Origin: Spinellus fusiger | Lineage: Eukaryota; Mucoromycota; Mucoromycetes; Mucorales; Phycomycetaceae | Assembly: GCA_025094145.1 (NCBI GenBank) | Contig: JALLLS010000026.1 | Location: forward strand, 361,571-425,570 | DNA: 64,000 nucleotides | Reading direction: 5' to 3' | Translations under genes and position numbers: made by a program | In this document: positions 33,116 through 45,100 of the stretch, in pieces | How positions within the stretch are numbered: the first letter of the stretch is position 1 | Layout: each line of letters starts with the position of its first letter | Notes under the pieces: model-generated | Told to the model about the DNA's origin: nothing | The model's input: the letters and a program-made list of their open reading frames with translations, nothing else | Databases searched by the model: none

Positions 33116-35868
33116 CTATTGAATAGTACACTGGCAATAGGAAGAACGTTCCATAGTAAAGAGAGCGCTGTTGGTGATGGTAGTGGTAGTAGTGGTAGTG
33201 TTCTTGGTGATGGTGTTGGAGGAGAAATGAGAAGAAGGCCAATCTGATAGTCGGTCCTCAGGAGTGTTTAGATCAATAGATACATGGCGATCTCCATAGC
33301 TTTCCATGGCTCTTGTAGGCATAGTAGGCAGTGCATAGAATACACCATGGCTGTTGTGCGTACTGTCCAGTGACAGCCGTACTTCTCTCTGTTCTTCTTG
33401 CTGTGATTCTATAGCAATGTCTATCATGGAACAGTGAGTGGATCCATGACAGACTCTGTTTTATTATTTAGTTTGCTCTCTACCTTGAGCTGTCAGTGGC
33501 AGTTTCTCATAGTCACGCACGACGGGGATGTGCTGGCGGTATTCCCATTGTACAAGATTCCTCTCCATGTGCTGTACAGCAAAATCCATTTCTAATGAAT
33601 CCCACAGTATATAAGCTACTTGTTGACTCTTCTATTGCAATAGGCAGTGGTGTTATACCTGGAACTACTGTCTTCACACTCCTAAACAGATCAAGAGCAA
33701 CAAACCGAATGAAGCCTATCTGTGAATCCTCCAATACTACTTTAGCACGGTCATGCATAGGAAGAACAGGCATTCCCAATTGACGCTCAAGATCACCCTG
33801 ACATACAAACTCCTCCACAAGGAGTTCAGCCCACTGTTCAGCCTGTTGGAAAGGACGAGTCTTGTATTTTGTATTTGTTTATGTTTTGAAGATGTTAGTA
33901 GAGTGTAGGATTATGGTCTCGCCACCCCTCCTTACCACATTGCTAATATCTGCACACTTGATAAGAGCACTGCACAGCAAAAGTCGTTCTGGCATAGGAT
34001 CCTCCTCCAGAACACGCGTCTCCAGCTTAGGAAGACGCACTGCTTGTTCTTTAATCTTGGTGACATAGTCATTATGGAGGGACATGTCTGTAGCGAGAAT
34101 ACTCGTAATCACTGTCTTGCGGAACTCTTTTTGTAGTGTGTTGTAGTGTGTTGAGAATAAGAAGGACGGCTTTATGCACAACAAACAGTAGAATCTTTAC
34201 CTTGGTAGTCAGGTGAATTGGATCCACCCAAACACTCTTCCAGTCCATGCTTCTTAATCAATTGGAAGAGTGCCATAGAATGAAGGCTCTCTAATACTGA
34301 GCGATCGTTGTAGAGCAACGCAAGAGGTGTCGAAGCATTGATCTTGAAACATGAGTAGAATGCAACCCTGTGCTTACCAGAAACATATTATTCACTCCAG
34401 GATGAGCAGCATCATGGCCAATGGCAGCAATGAACAGAGCAAAGATGTCCTTGGGGCGTAGGAGTGAGTGGAGAGGAGACAGCGGCTTCCAAGGTGTCTG
34501 ACACAGGAGGAAGTATAGACATTGGAGGACATCCACAGCATGAGCAAAGTTGTGGTAGGGATTTCCTTCGTGGTAGACACTCGAGAGATCCATAATAAAC
34601 GCATACAGTTGTGTCTGTGCAATGGAACAGGAAAGTTCCAGTGAGGGGAGAATGTGTTGGAATATCAAGTAGACACAATGAATAAGATCAGAGGGACTAT
34701 AATCAAAGGGACAGAAATCCCAGCGGACAATGGCTGCCTTGAGAGTAGTGGCATGTTCACTGGAAGGACATGAGTACCTCTACTGCCCAGGGACTTACCT
34801 CGAGAGGGGCGTGTACGTAACAGCCGACAGAGAGGTAGGCATGTAGATATCGAGAATGGCCTTGCTGAGTCTTGGGGTGTGTGTTTTCAGTGAGTTTTTA
34901 TCCAAGAGTTCAGCAGTACTTACTGAAGATCTCTATGAGCAATCTCTTTGATGCGGTCGGAGAGGGTGTCATTGTTGAGGGTGGAGGTGATGGAGGTGGA
35001 AGAAAGAAAGTTATCGGGACAAGAAATAGGAGAAGAAGGGAAGGACGACTCATTCAAGCACATTGGCAGGGAGGAGGCAGACGAAGCAGACGAAGCAGAC
35101 GACGACGACGACAAGGCAGAGAAGACAGAGGCAGAGGATCTTGCGTGTAGTTTCTATAGTGTCTATCTAAGCGTTTTTTTCTTTCTTATAGCAAGGACAC
35201 TTACTAGGAAGAGCGTCTTGACTGTCTCCAGGCGCAGTGGTTTGAGTAGATAGTCAGCAGCACCCGCATGAATACAGTCGAGCATGAGAGAGGGCGTGTC
35301 GTTACAGGACAAGACTAGAAGGTGAGGTTGGGTTGGCTATAGTCACTCTTACCCACCATGGGCACTCTGTCCCTGTCACGGTTCATTCTGTTCAACAGGG
35401 CCATACGAGGGTCTCTTGTAGGAGAAAGACCACATGCAGCCCATGAGCAGTCCAGTGCATAGAAGGTGTCTTTTTCATAGTGGGTGTCTGTGGGTGTGTC
35501 GTAGGAGGAGTCAGGAAGCGCGTCCAAGTCAATGAGAAGCAGTGTTGGACTCGTGCGTTGGTGCTGTTTGGCTGTGGCTAGAGCGAGGGTGGGATCGGAC
35601 TGGAGGGAGACTGTTGAAGAGCGTCAGTGCTGTCTCTTTTATATATATTTATATTTTATATATTTTATATATTTTATATATTTTTATATTTTTATATTTC
35701 ATATATTTATATTTGCATATTTGTATTCTTCTATCTTCTCTAGTTACCCTGCCCAAACAGTAACTCGAGTGTTTGTCTATACGCTGGCCCCACACTTGCA
35801 GGAGTGTCAATAGCATAGGGTAGGTGGGGTGAGTGGAGAATGACCACCGAGCACTGCTTAGAATTCAT
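33116..35868 (-). CDS. 3',5'-cyclic nucleotide phosphodiesterase (class I) with N-terminal receiver-like domain
   Basis: Eleven exons with all phases closing: 35748-35868, 35353-35610, 35205-35314, 34924-35153, 34799-34870, 34378-34759, 34201-34342, 33936-34126, 33659-33860, 33484-33615, 33116-33420; 714 aa. Residues 1-about 165 look like a response-regulator receiver fold (SVVILHSP, TLLLIDLDALP, PMVVLSCND, AGAADYLLKPL) with a roughly 45-residue insertion. A Ser-rich linker and helical stretch precede the PDEase I domain: HNFAHAVDV and HDAAHPGVNNMFL (metal-binding His/Asp pairs), CADISNV, then EQWAELLVEEFVCQGDLERQ and MPVLPMHDR. This layout is that of PDE8. It hydrolyses cAMP (possibly cGMP), lowering PKA signalling. 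Two introns are only 39 and 43 nt. Start ATG at 35868 is the first that gives the receiver strand; the frame is open upstream. Confidence 0.88.
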
Positions 35869-36238
35869 AAGCAAAAAGATGCCTTTGGAAAGAAAGAAAG
35901 AAGAGATAAAAAAGGAGGAAGAAATAAATGTGGGTGTGGGTGGGTGTATTCTGTCATCAAATGGAGCAAGAAAGAAATGTACGCTTGGTGGGACAAGCAA
36001 ATGACAAGGCACACAGGCTTTCTATTTACGAGAAAGTTAAAAATAAAGACTGTTGAACCTACAACCCACTGAGAAAGGTTATTGAAATGATAGTGAATGA
36101 TGGTGAATGATGGTGAATCACACTCATTTACACTCATTTACACTGAATCACACTCCTCCACCCACTCCCCCATTCACACAGTCATACACCCTCTGGAAGA
36201 CCATTCATTTTAAATTACCCTATCAAAACCCTTTAATA
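35869..36238. other. Intergenic spacer, PDE promoter and YPK-like 3' UTR
   Basis: 370 bp. Includes GAATGATGGT tandem copies (about 36090-36118) and ACACTCATTT tandem copies (about 36119-36150). PDE promoter lies at its left end and the AGC kinase 3' UTR at its right end. No gene. Confidence 0.6.
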
Positions 36239-37930
36239 TCACCATCTGGAAGGACCATTGGTATGCGAATAACTCGTAAAGCTCTCACTCATCACACCAT
36301 CATTGGCTGGATTATAAGTGAAGCCTGCAAATTGCTCCTGCATTGTCTTTGATATTTGTGACTCATCCACCACCGACTCCTGTGGCGCCTCTGAGGTGAA
36401 TTCTTCATCAAAGTTAGAAGTATCATTGGAACCATCCACAGAAGGCTTAAAGGGTGGCTGTACTTTCTTCTGCATCAACTTCTGCCAATCAATGCTCGCG
36501 AAAAAGGGGTGGTTCTTGATGGCCTCGGGTCCACTGTTACCAAGACGCTCGTTTGGATCTCTCGTCAACAGTCCCCGCAATAGTCCCTTTGCTTCCTCCG
36601 ACATCTCTTCTGGGAAACGCAACTCATCCTGAAGAATCTTGCGGTACATTTCATTTGTGTTTTCATCATAAAAGGGCGGGAGTCCTGTCATCATCTCATA
36701 CAGTAGTACACCCAATGTCCACCAATCTACTGTTTTTGTGTATCCCTGCCCCAGCAACAGTTCTGGTGCAAGGTATTCAGGTGTGCCGCAGAAAGTGTTG
36801 GTTTTGTCATTCCCTTTCATATTGAGCTTGCACAGACCAAAGTCACATAGTGCAATATGACCGTTGTAATCAATTAGGATATTCTCGGGCTTAAGATCTC
36901 TAAGCCATCAGTCCAATGTTACCCCCACTGTCATTGCTTACCTGTAGATCACATCATAGTCATGGAGACATTCTAATGCACAGAGCAGCTCTGCCGTATA
37001 GAACCGAGAGCGCTCCTCATCAAACTTACCCTCCACCTGCAGATGATGGAACAGCTCTCCGCCATTGATAAAGGCCAGGACAAGATACAGCTTGTCTGGA
37101 CTCTGAAATGCAAACTTAAGAGGGACAATAAATGGATTCCTGATCTTGGCCAGGACTGTCTTCTCTGCCATCGTATGCGTGACTTCTGAGCGTGAGATGA
37201 TGCGTGACTTCCTCAACACTTTCATGGCATAGATACGGTTGGTGTCTTTCTTCCTCACCACATACACTTTGCCAAAACTGCCTCGTCCAATCACTCTCAG
37301 CAGATCAAAGGCGTCAAAGGCAATGGGTTGGTTCTGCTGCTGAGGCGTATAGCACAGCTGGACATGCATCACACCCGTACCGCCTGCAATAGGCAGTACT
37401 TGGTCATCAAACTTGGTGGAGTCAAAGTTGGGACTCCACTTCACAGCTCCGAGAAAGTAGTCGTTGGTGGGATGGTCCCCCTGCGAAGGCGGATGACGCA
37501 TATAGATGGAGATGGAGACGTCTGAACTGCGAGAGACATCACTAGAAAATACCCTCTTGTCAGTGCTATTCGACAGTGTCTCGCCACTTACAAATGAGCA
37601 CGGTATTGGTAGACAGGGTGCGCGGTATTGCCCCCCAAGGCGTCTATCAGTACTTCGTTCTTGTCGAATTCAAGCACAACATAGGGAAGCCACCAATTCT
37701 GTCTACGAGTGAGAGAATCACGGCTACGATGAGAAGAAGAGGGGGGTGGGATGGCCACACCCAAAGGAGGAGAAATGTCATGGGCTTCCACTACACGAAT
37801 CAGCAGAACCCCTGACTTTGGCTCAGATGGCACTGCTTTGCTGACAGAGGTCTGCTCTTTGTTTTCTATTACTATTAGTGGAGCGTCAAGAGACACACTC
37901 ACTTTTGCTGGTTAGCTTCCAAGAGTTCAT
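36239..37930 (-). CDS. AGC protein kinase of the YPK1/GAD8 (SGK-like) family
   Basis: Four exons: 37903-37930, about 37592-37832, 36942-37541, 36239-36899; about 509 aa. The N-terminus MNSWKLTSK matches the SWKLT start of fungal GAD8/YPK kinases and is split off by a short intron whose acceptor has in-frame alternatives. Next a C2-like domain (GVLLIRVVEAHD, LPYVVLEFDKNEVLIDALGG, FDVSRSSDVSISIY), then the kinase: GRGSFGKVY loop, AMKVLRK lysine, IYRDLKPEN catalytic loop across an intron, CDFGLC, activation loop TNTFCGTPEYLAPE, and a C-tail with hydrophobic motif FAGFTY. In yeasts these kinases are phosphorylated by PDK1 on the activation loop and by TORC2 on the hydrophobic motif, and control sphingolipid synthesis, actin and membrane stress. 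Every key catalytic residue is present. Confidence 0.93.
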
Positions 37931-37991
37931 GGGGAAGAAAGAAAGAAGGGAGAAAAGAGTAAAAACAGTGTCACTGCTGGGTTTAAATGAT

Positions 37992-38316
37992 TTATTGTGA
38001 AAGCGTCCATTGCTTGAGTGTGAGCACCCACCGATGGGCTGACCAATCACGTAGCGCCATTGCCATAGAGGGTGAGGAGACCCAGCGCGCCCACACTGCT
38101 TGAGAGGTGAGAAAACACTTTTTAACCCGACGGTGGGTTGGACTTACTCCAGAAAGCAAACTTCTTTCCTAACCATTTGCCTATAAAGGGAAATACCACT
38201 AGAGACAGCAATTGGTGGATTTGTTCTTTGCTCTCCTCCCACTCTTCCTCTGCGTCCATGTCATAGTAACTGTCATGGCCATCTTCATCACTACTTCTGT
38301 CAATGTCAAGATCCAT
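37992..38316 (-). CDS. Small mitochondrial outer-membrane protein, MIM2-like
   Basis: Exon 1 38148-38316 and exon 2 37992-38095, joined over a 52 nt GT-AG intron; about 90 aa. Residues 1-35 are very acidic (DIDRSSDEDGHD, DAEEEWEESKEQ), followed by one hydrophobic segment LLSLVVFPFIGKWLGKKFAFW and, after splicing, MWARWV. This acidic head, W-E-E-S, single helix with F/L-G-K/R-x-L-G-x-K-F-A-F/Y-W and W-A-R tail is the pattern of fungal Mim2, a partner of Mim1 in inserting alpha-helical proteins into the mitochondrial outer membrane. Without splicing the ORF stops at 38122 after SKSNPPSG, a weaker ending. It reads away from NBP35, with 122 bp between their start codons. Confidence 0.6.
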
Positions 38317-38438
38317 TAGCGGTGGAGAAAAAAAAAAGAGAGAGAAGAAGGGGCGTGTCGCTTTCGTCTCCCTTTCATAGCAGTCACAGAAACCTTAGTC
38401 TGTTAATCTTTGGCCATGCAATGTAAAGAGGGTTCAAC
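38317..38438. promoter_or_regulatory. Shared divergent promoter region, MIM2-like / NBP35
   Basis: Only 122 bp separate the two start codons, so both 5' UTRs and core promoters must fit here. A purine-rich block (GAGAAAAAAAAAAGAGAGAGAAGAAGG) and a GGGGCGTGTCGC GC-box-like sequence are visible; no TATA box was recognised. Shared regulation is inference from spacing. Confidence 0.5.
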
Positions 38439-39450
38439 ATGGCAACACCTGAACATTGTCCAGTGAGTGGTAGCATGAGAAAGAAAGAAAAAAAGAAAGA
38501 GTCTGATGACTATTATTGTAGGGACCTGAGAGCGAGAGAGCAGGAAAAGAAGACGCATGTGCAGGCTGTCCTAACCAGACACTGTGTGCAATGCCCCCAA
38601 AGGACCTGATCCAGGCAAGTTCTAATGAAGGAATGGAGGAATGACTCATCGGTGGATAGATATTGCTCTTATTACACAGCGTATGGAAAATGTTAAGCAT
38701 AAGATTCTTGTCTTGTCAGGCAAGGGAGGCGTAGGGAAATCAAGCTTCACTACACAGCTGTCTTTTGCACTGGCAAGTGATGAGGACACACAAGTAGGTG
38801 TGATGGACATTGATATCTGCGGTCCTTCTATTCCTACCACCATGGGATTGCAGGGAGAACAGATCCACCAAAGCAACAGTGGATGGCAGCCTGTGTTTGT
38901 ACAGGAGAACTTGGCTGTGATGAGCATTGGGTTTATGCTGCCTGACAAGGATGATGCAGTGATTTGGCGTGGTCCCAAGAAGAATGGCCTCATCAAGCAG
39001 TTCTTGAGGGATGTGGATTGGGGAACACTGGACTATTTACTCGTAGACACACCTCCAGGCACTTCCGATGAGCATCTCTCTGTGACTTCCTTCTTAAAGG
39101 AGAGTGGCATCAGTGGGGCTGTTCTTATTACAACACCCCAGGAAGTGGCCCTGCAGGATGTGCGTAAAGAAATTGATTTCTGTCGAAAGGCCAAAATTCC
39201 TATTCTGGGATTAGTCGAGAATATGGCGGGATTTGTATGTCCTAGTTGCCATGGTGAATCCATCATCTTCCCACCCACAACAGGAGGGGCTGCGGCACTG
39301 GCAGAAGAACTTAAGTTGACATTGCTGGGGTCGATTCCCTTGGATCCAAGAGTAGCCAAATGCTGTGATATGGGCGTATCATTTATGGAGGAACACCCAG
39401 AGTCACCTGCCTGCGCTGCTTACAAAGCCATCATTGATAGTAAGTCATAG
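38439..39450 (+). CDS. NBP35: Cytosolic Fe-S cluster assembly P-loop ATPase NBP35 (NUBP1)
   Basis: Three exons: 38439-38462 (MATPEHCP), 38522-38618, 38660-39450; about 303 aa. The spliced N-terminus carries the four-Cys ferredoxin-like motif C-x13-C-x2-C-x5-C ([25 protein letters not shown]) that separates NBP35 from CFD1. Then the P-loop [38 protein letters not shown] (switch/Mrp motif) and the C-terminal CPSC pair that bridges the shared 4Fe-4S cluster. NBP35 with CFD1 forms the scaffold that builds clusters for cytosolic and nuclear Fe-S proteins; it is essential in yeasts. Intron 2 has two in-frame readings: a 41 nt GT-AG intron that keeps IALITQR as in homologues, or a 65 nt GC-AG intron with a perfect AG|GCAAGT donor that drops it. 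Confidence 0.93.
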
Positions 39451-39726
39451 TCAACATTCCACAGCTACTTATCCTTGGACAGAACTCCTGGACACACTCA
39501 AACACCAGTAAAGAAGAAAAAGAAAAAAGAAAAAAAGAAAAAGAAAAGAATGATGTTTGTTATTGGTCTTGTCTTGTGGGTCTTGTGGATCCTGTCTAGT
39601 GGATCTGTCTTACTACCAAACGACGGTGATGACGTAAATAAAAGGATCTTACTTAAGCTGCTATTTTTCCACATTCTATCCTTCTTTATTTTACTCCACT
39701 ATTTTACTTCTTCCTCAGCTATAATA

Positions 39727-40619
39727 ATGTCACTTGCACCACAATTCTCTGGTAAAGCGTGGGATATATTATTTAAATAAAAGAAATCTAATACAAAGGG
39801 GTGGATGTAGGCCATCGTCTTGGTCCTGTCAATGCAAGAAACACGATCGAAGTGTATCTTGACTATGTGGTAAGACAGGGTTTGGTTCATATGTATCTGC
39901 AAGGTTCAAATTCATGCACCATGCTATTCTATAATACTGTAAATGAAACAAGTAACTCAATCCCTTTACTTCTTGTTAGTGTCCTTATTCAGCCAAGATG
40001 TATAAAACTATCAGAAAGGTAAGTAATAGAAACAAAGCAAAAGACAGAAACAAAGAATTCACGGGGAAGGCGGTTTCTATAGCAAGTGTGGCCATTGATT
40101 CAAGAGAAGTATGCGGGATCCTTCCAAATCCTCTTTCGCCACCAAGTACAGCCTTGGCACGCGAGTTCCACTATAGTCCATGAGGCTGCTCTTGCTATTG
40201 AAGTACTAGATGCTAGCAAGTTCTATGAATTCTCTGATCTTTTGTTTGAGCATCAAGAAAGGTATTGAATGGACTGGATGTTCTTATGCTTATCCCCCAC
40301 TCTCTATGTTCTCCGTAACAGGTTCTTTGACGGATCTGTTCAAAATAAAACACGTCAACAACTTGTGGATGAACTCTCTCAAATGGCAGCAAGTCTCTCT
40401 ATCTCTGATGCCCACTTTAAGCAACTCATTATGAATGGTACAGAAGGCAGCAATGAAGGCAACAAAATCACAAAGGATCTCAAGTTGGCCATTCGTTTGG
40501 CACGTCAGAATGGTATTCATGTTAGCCCCACTGTGGTCTTTAATGGTCTTCAAGACAATGAAGTGTCTTCTAGCTGGGATGGTGTAGAGTGGGAAATGTA
40601 TTTGAAGAAGAAATATTAA
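39727..40619 (+). CDS. DsbA-like thioredoxin-fold protein with CPYS motif
   Basis: Five exons: 39727-39751, 39811-39869, 39980-40018, 40083-40261, 40322-40619; phases close, 199 aa. Strand NTIEVYLDYV leads straight into CPYSAKMYKTIRK, placing a single active-site Cys at the CxxC position (CPYS), then ILFRHQVQPWHASSTIVHEA (helical insert), and the cis-Pro loop GIHVSPTVVFNG near the C-terminus, both hallmarks of the DsbA/FrnE-like fold. With one Cys it is unlikely to be a standard dithiol oxidase; glutathione-S-transferase kappa-like or unknown chemistry is possible. No signal peptide, so probably cytosolic or mitochondrial. Its stop codon overlaps the stop of cyclophilin-40 on the other strand. 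Confidence 0.8.
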
Positions 40620-42199
40620 GCAAACATCTTTGAAAATGCAGCCTTTTGCTTTTGCTTCTTTTGTACTATTCTTTGTTTAGCGGCAGCCAATTCCCGCTTA
40701 ATAGCAGCATCATTGGGGTCTTTAGCTGTAGCTGCTTCGAAATCAACACAGGCACCTTCGTCATCCTTGAGTCCTGTTCTAGCAGAGCCACGACGGAACA
40801 ATGCTTTTGTGATGTCGGCAGGCTTCAAGTATTTGCTGTCGTACTCAAGGACAGAAGTGGCTGACTTTTCTGCTTCTGTGTATTGCTTGAGTTTAAGGGC
40901 ACACATGGTCTTGTTGAGATAACAAGGGATTCTTATGGCACTGAGCTGAAGACGAATGTCCTCAGAGTCATCGTCATCAAACACAGGCTTCTCATTAAGA
41001 TAGCGAATGGCCTAGTGGACATGGCATTAGTATGCGTGCTAGGCGTAGGGTGTTGGTGAGGGAGCTTGTTTACCTTCTCATACTGCTTCATGGCATCAGC
41101 ATACTGCTCAGCCTTAAAGTGGGTGTTACCAATGGTTTTGATCTCACCAGCAATCGTCACCAAATCTAATGGCTCCAAAGATCCCTCATAATCCTCTATC
41201 ATAATGTGTGTATAAGTATCCAAAGTATCTATTTCCTAGTGCCATTATTCTTGTTTCTTGTCTGTCATGCCCTACACCCACTTACCTGGGTATTCACTGT
41301 ACTTGTCGCCCTCCTTCACAATAACACCATCATCTGCACCTTCAAGAATCTCTCCACAGTCCTCAATCACCACCTTACTCAAAGGAGCATCACTCTTTGT
41401 GGGCTGGCGTTCAATGTTACGCACAATGTCTTTTCCCTTGAGCACTTTACCAAACACCACATGCTTGTCATCCAAGTGAGGTGTAGCAACAGTGGTAATA
41501 AAGAACTGGGAGCCATTGGTACCTGGACCAGCATTGGCCATTGACAGCAAGAAAGGCTTCTCATGCTTAATAATGAAGTTTTCATCTGTTCATCCAAACC
41601 CCCCTCATGCATTGTTATTACTTATGACTCTATCCTTTATATCAAAATGTGTCCCACCTTCAAACTTTTCACCATAGATAGATTCACCTCCTGTACCATT
41701 ACCAGCAGTAAAATCACCACCTTGGCACATAAAAGACTATAGTATTTGTATAAACACATTGGTCAGGCCAATCTCTTAACTTACCTTGATAACACGGTGG
41801 AATGCACTATTCTTGTAAGAAAGAGGTTTTCCAGAGGCACTTAGGCCCTTTTCACCTAAACACCACAATGAAGAATAAGTAAATTGGCTCTACTTTATAT
41901 AAGCATCGTATTTACCTGTACAAAGAGCGCGAAAGTTCTCTGCTGTCTTGGGAACAACATCTTTGAACTAGTCAATAGAAAACAATAATAAAATGTGTCC
42001 ATTACAATCATTAAAAAAATAAATAAAAAATAAAAAAAATAAAGAAACAGTAATAATAATAGACATTTCACTCGGACACGTACCAGTTCAAACACAATAC
42101 GGCCTTCCTTCTGGCCACCAATGGAAATATCAAAATAACTATGAATTTATCAGTGAATAGAAATCGAATAAAGAATCCTTACACACGAGGGTTGGACAT
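40616..42199 (-). CDS. Cyclophilin-40 (PPIase D, CPR6/CPR7 type) with TPR domain
   Basis: Eight exons, all phases closing: 42183-42199, 42084-42138, 41916-41967, 41785-41855, 41658-41736, 41286-41585, 41074-41228, 40616-41011; 374 aa, the usual length. Starts [15 protein letters not shown]. Cyclophilin domain: [77 protein letters not shown] (catalytic Arg in FHRV present). The C-terminal half is [56 protein letters not shown], then a Lys-rich tail ending FSKMFA. The TPRs bind the EEVD tail of Hsp90, and the PPIase assists client folding. Convergent with the DsbA-like gene, with stop codons overlapping. Confidence 0.95.
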
Positions 42200-45100
42200 G
42201 AGAAAGAAAAGAAGAACAAAGAAAAGAACAAAGAAAAGAAGAGAAAGGGACAGAAACAAGTAGAACTAATTTCATATCCCGACAGCACTGTCCAGAACAA
42301 TATCCCCAAAACAGTAAAGAAAGGAAGAGAGTAGAATGCTGTCCTGGATTTAAGCATTAAAATCAACATTGATGTTTATGCTTTCGATTTTTAACGTATG
42401 TTCTGTCAATTAGGTTGCTGTTTGTTTTTGTTATTTACATTGTTACTTATAGTGTCACTGGACAGTCATAAACAGAGAGGGAGCCATCGATTGTAGAAAT
42501 TTAAAATCCAGGAAAACGCTATCCACTGGCATGCTCCACCTTCTTAGTCCTATAACTTTATAAATAGGAAAGATGTAGACATGAACCCTTTATTAGATAA
42601 AGAAAAGGAGAGGGTATTTATAATACAATAAAGATGTTTTTATTAGTATTTTATTAGTATTTTATTAGTATTTTATTAGGATATCATTGGGATATATAGT
42701 TTATTGCTAGGCCTCTTTTTGTATATACCATAGCCTGACATCTCCATTCTATACTCCCCTTCCAGTGTATCCATTTACCATCAACAAACCCCAAAAGGTG
42801 ATCAATTGAATCCAAATCAAAGCTATAATGTACCAACTAAAGAAGATATATCTATATCACGCCCTGTTCTCCATAATAATAATAATAATAATAAATCTGT
42901 TTTATGGCTTATGAAGCTATTCACTTATATCTGATAATCACCCATAGAAGTTTAAAAAGGTTTAAAGACGAGAGAATGAGATGTTTGGGTCAATACATCT
43001 TCTTCAATACATTCATCTTCTTTCTGGAGTGTAAATTACCCTTCACTATGTACATACACCTAACATCTTTACCACTAAAACATACTCGCAACATTATTTG
43101 GATTTATTCTGAACCTCAGATAGATCGGTAGAGGGTCTAAGCTTACTATAATCAGTATGAACCTACATTAAAGCTCGCGTGACCAAGATATAGATAGCTA
43201 TTTATTATAAATCTATGGCGATGATACTCTTGGAGTACTATCCCTCATCACTGCTCTAATGATAGAATTTAATAATGAATAGTTCTTTTTTCTAGTGAGG
43301 TTATCCACTAGATTCATAAAAAATACGTACTACTATAGTATTGGTGAGCTTAATCCTACACTATTAAATAGTGCGCTTGTTCTCTCTCACTGTGGCTCTG
43401 GCATCACCATCACCAACAATCTATCTGCCTATTAACACTCCAACCTATTATACGTAGAAAGATAAAACACATTGAGCAGAAAGGATACCTTACTAATGGA
43501 AATACTTTCCCTACCAACTCCCGTGCCAAATCAAAGTGAACATATAATATAGCTTAATATATGTTTAGATTCATAGAGTCAGACTGTGATGTTTTAATTT
43601 TGAATACAAGTGATTGATTGATACAATAAGTGAAAACAAAAAAAGATAAATGTGAATGTGAATATAATGAGAGAAAGTGAGTAATAGGCAAAATATTCAA
43701 ACCCTAAGAAGGCCCATAAAAAGATCTATAAAAAAAGAAGTATTGTATAGTTACCATGATACTTATTAGTCAAACTGAATGGAAACAGCCTTATTTTCTC
43801 TTGAAGAACAAAGCTAGTTGTTATTATTTGTGCTCTTTTAATGCAGAGTCTTACGAGGACCAACGCGATGAGATAATGTATTGGTGTAATAATGAGATAA
43901 ATATCTGTTCCTATTGTTTGTATCAGTTAAAAAAAATGAATTGGAACCCAAGGGTGTGAAAGAAAAATAGAAGAAAGCATAAAAAATAAGAAGAGGAAGT
44001 GTGATTAGGATTGTGATTATATGCACTACTGTTTTCTTTTGGTAGCCACAGCATCTTTTTTCCTATGTAAGAAAGTCCCAATCTTTTGTGTTCTCACCTT
44101 TTTTTATTATTAAAAAAAATCATTTATTACTCTTTACATCATTTATTATCTGTTCTATCAATTACATATAATAAAAGAGAATAGAACATTAATTTTGATC
44201 TATTTCCTATCGATTTCCTTACTCTCTCCAATAAACCTACTACTATCTTATGGTGTATAGGGATCTACAGGCCAATCAAAGGATGAGGTAAGCTTTTCAC
44301 TCAATAACTCTATACAAGCAATAAGAAAATGATATAATACATTTTGTATAATTCCATCAGCTGTGGAACACATTGCTCATTTAATTACTAATAACATCAA
44401 CATATTGGCTTGTAAATAATGTACAGCTTAATAATGATCATAAGGCAGAACTTTTATCTAATTGATATCTTTAATAACACCTATAATTATAAGTCTAAAA
44501 ATGAGTAAGAGTGAAAGGTACTTTCTTATAGTAATTTTGCCTCTAATCTCCATTGTTTATTGTTAGAAAAATGTGAAATGGTTTTCTAGAGAAGAAAGAA
44601 GAGCACACATGCATTAGGAAAAGGCATACTGCTTGCATATGCCGTCCTTTCCTTTACATTAGTACCACATATCTTTGGACTATTTTTGTGCGTATGCTTT
44701 TATCTAGTTTTTTTAGATGAATTAATAAAACACTACTACAAAAGTACTCAAGTATATACATGAAGTTAAAAGTAAATTTCTATAAGCAAAATCTATGTTT
44801 TCTCTCTTATGAAAAGTTAGAGCATATAAGACAAAAGCTCCATTTTGAACCAAGCCGGTAGGTATTCCTTCTTGGAGAGTACTGATTCTAGGGTTTAGTA
44901 ATGATGTGTTAAATGAGACAGTGTATGTCTAGGTATAATACTAATTGAATAATAATTAATACTCGCTAGATCAATCACAACCGACAATAGAATAAGATAG
45001 AAATAATATACCAAGTAATAGGTAAATATGATTTTAGAACTCCATAGAACAAAAGGCAAACTAAAAAAACTAAAAACTATCCATGTAACAGATCTTATGT

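Noticed and set aside
37873..37902. A 31 nt first intron of the YPK-like gene
   Set aside because: Too short; in-frame acceptors further on give introns of about 60-70 nt.
43756..43959. 67-codon ORF with four Cys
   Set aside because: Cys spacing fits no zinc-binding family and the codons match AT-rich background.
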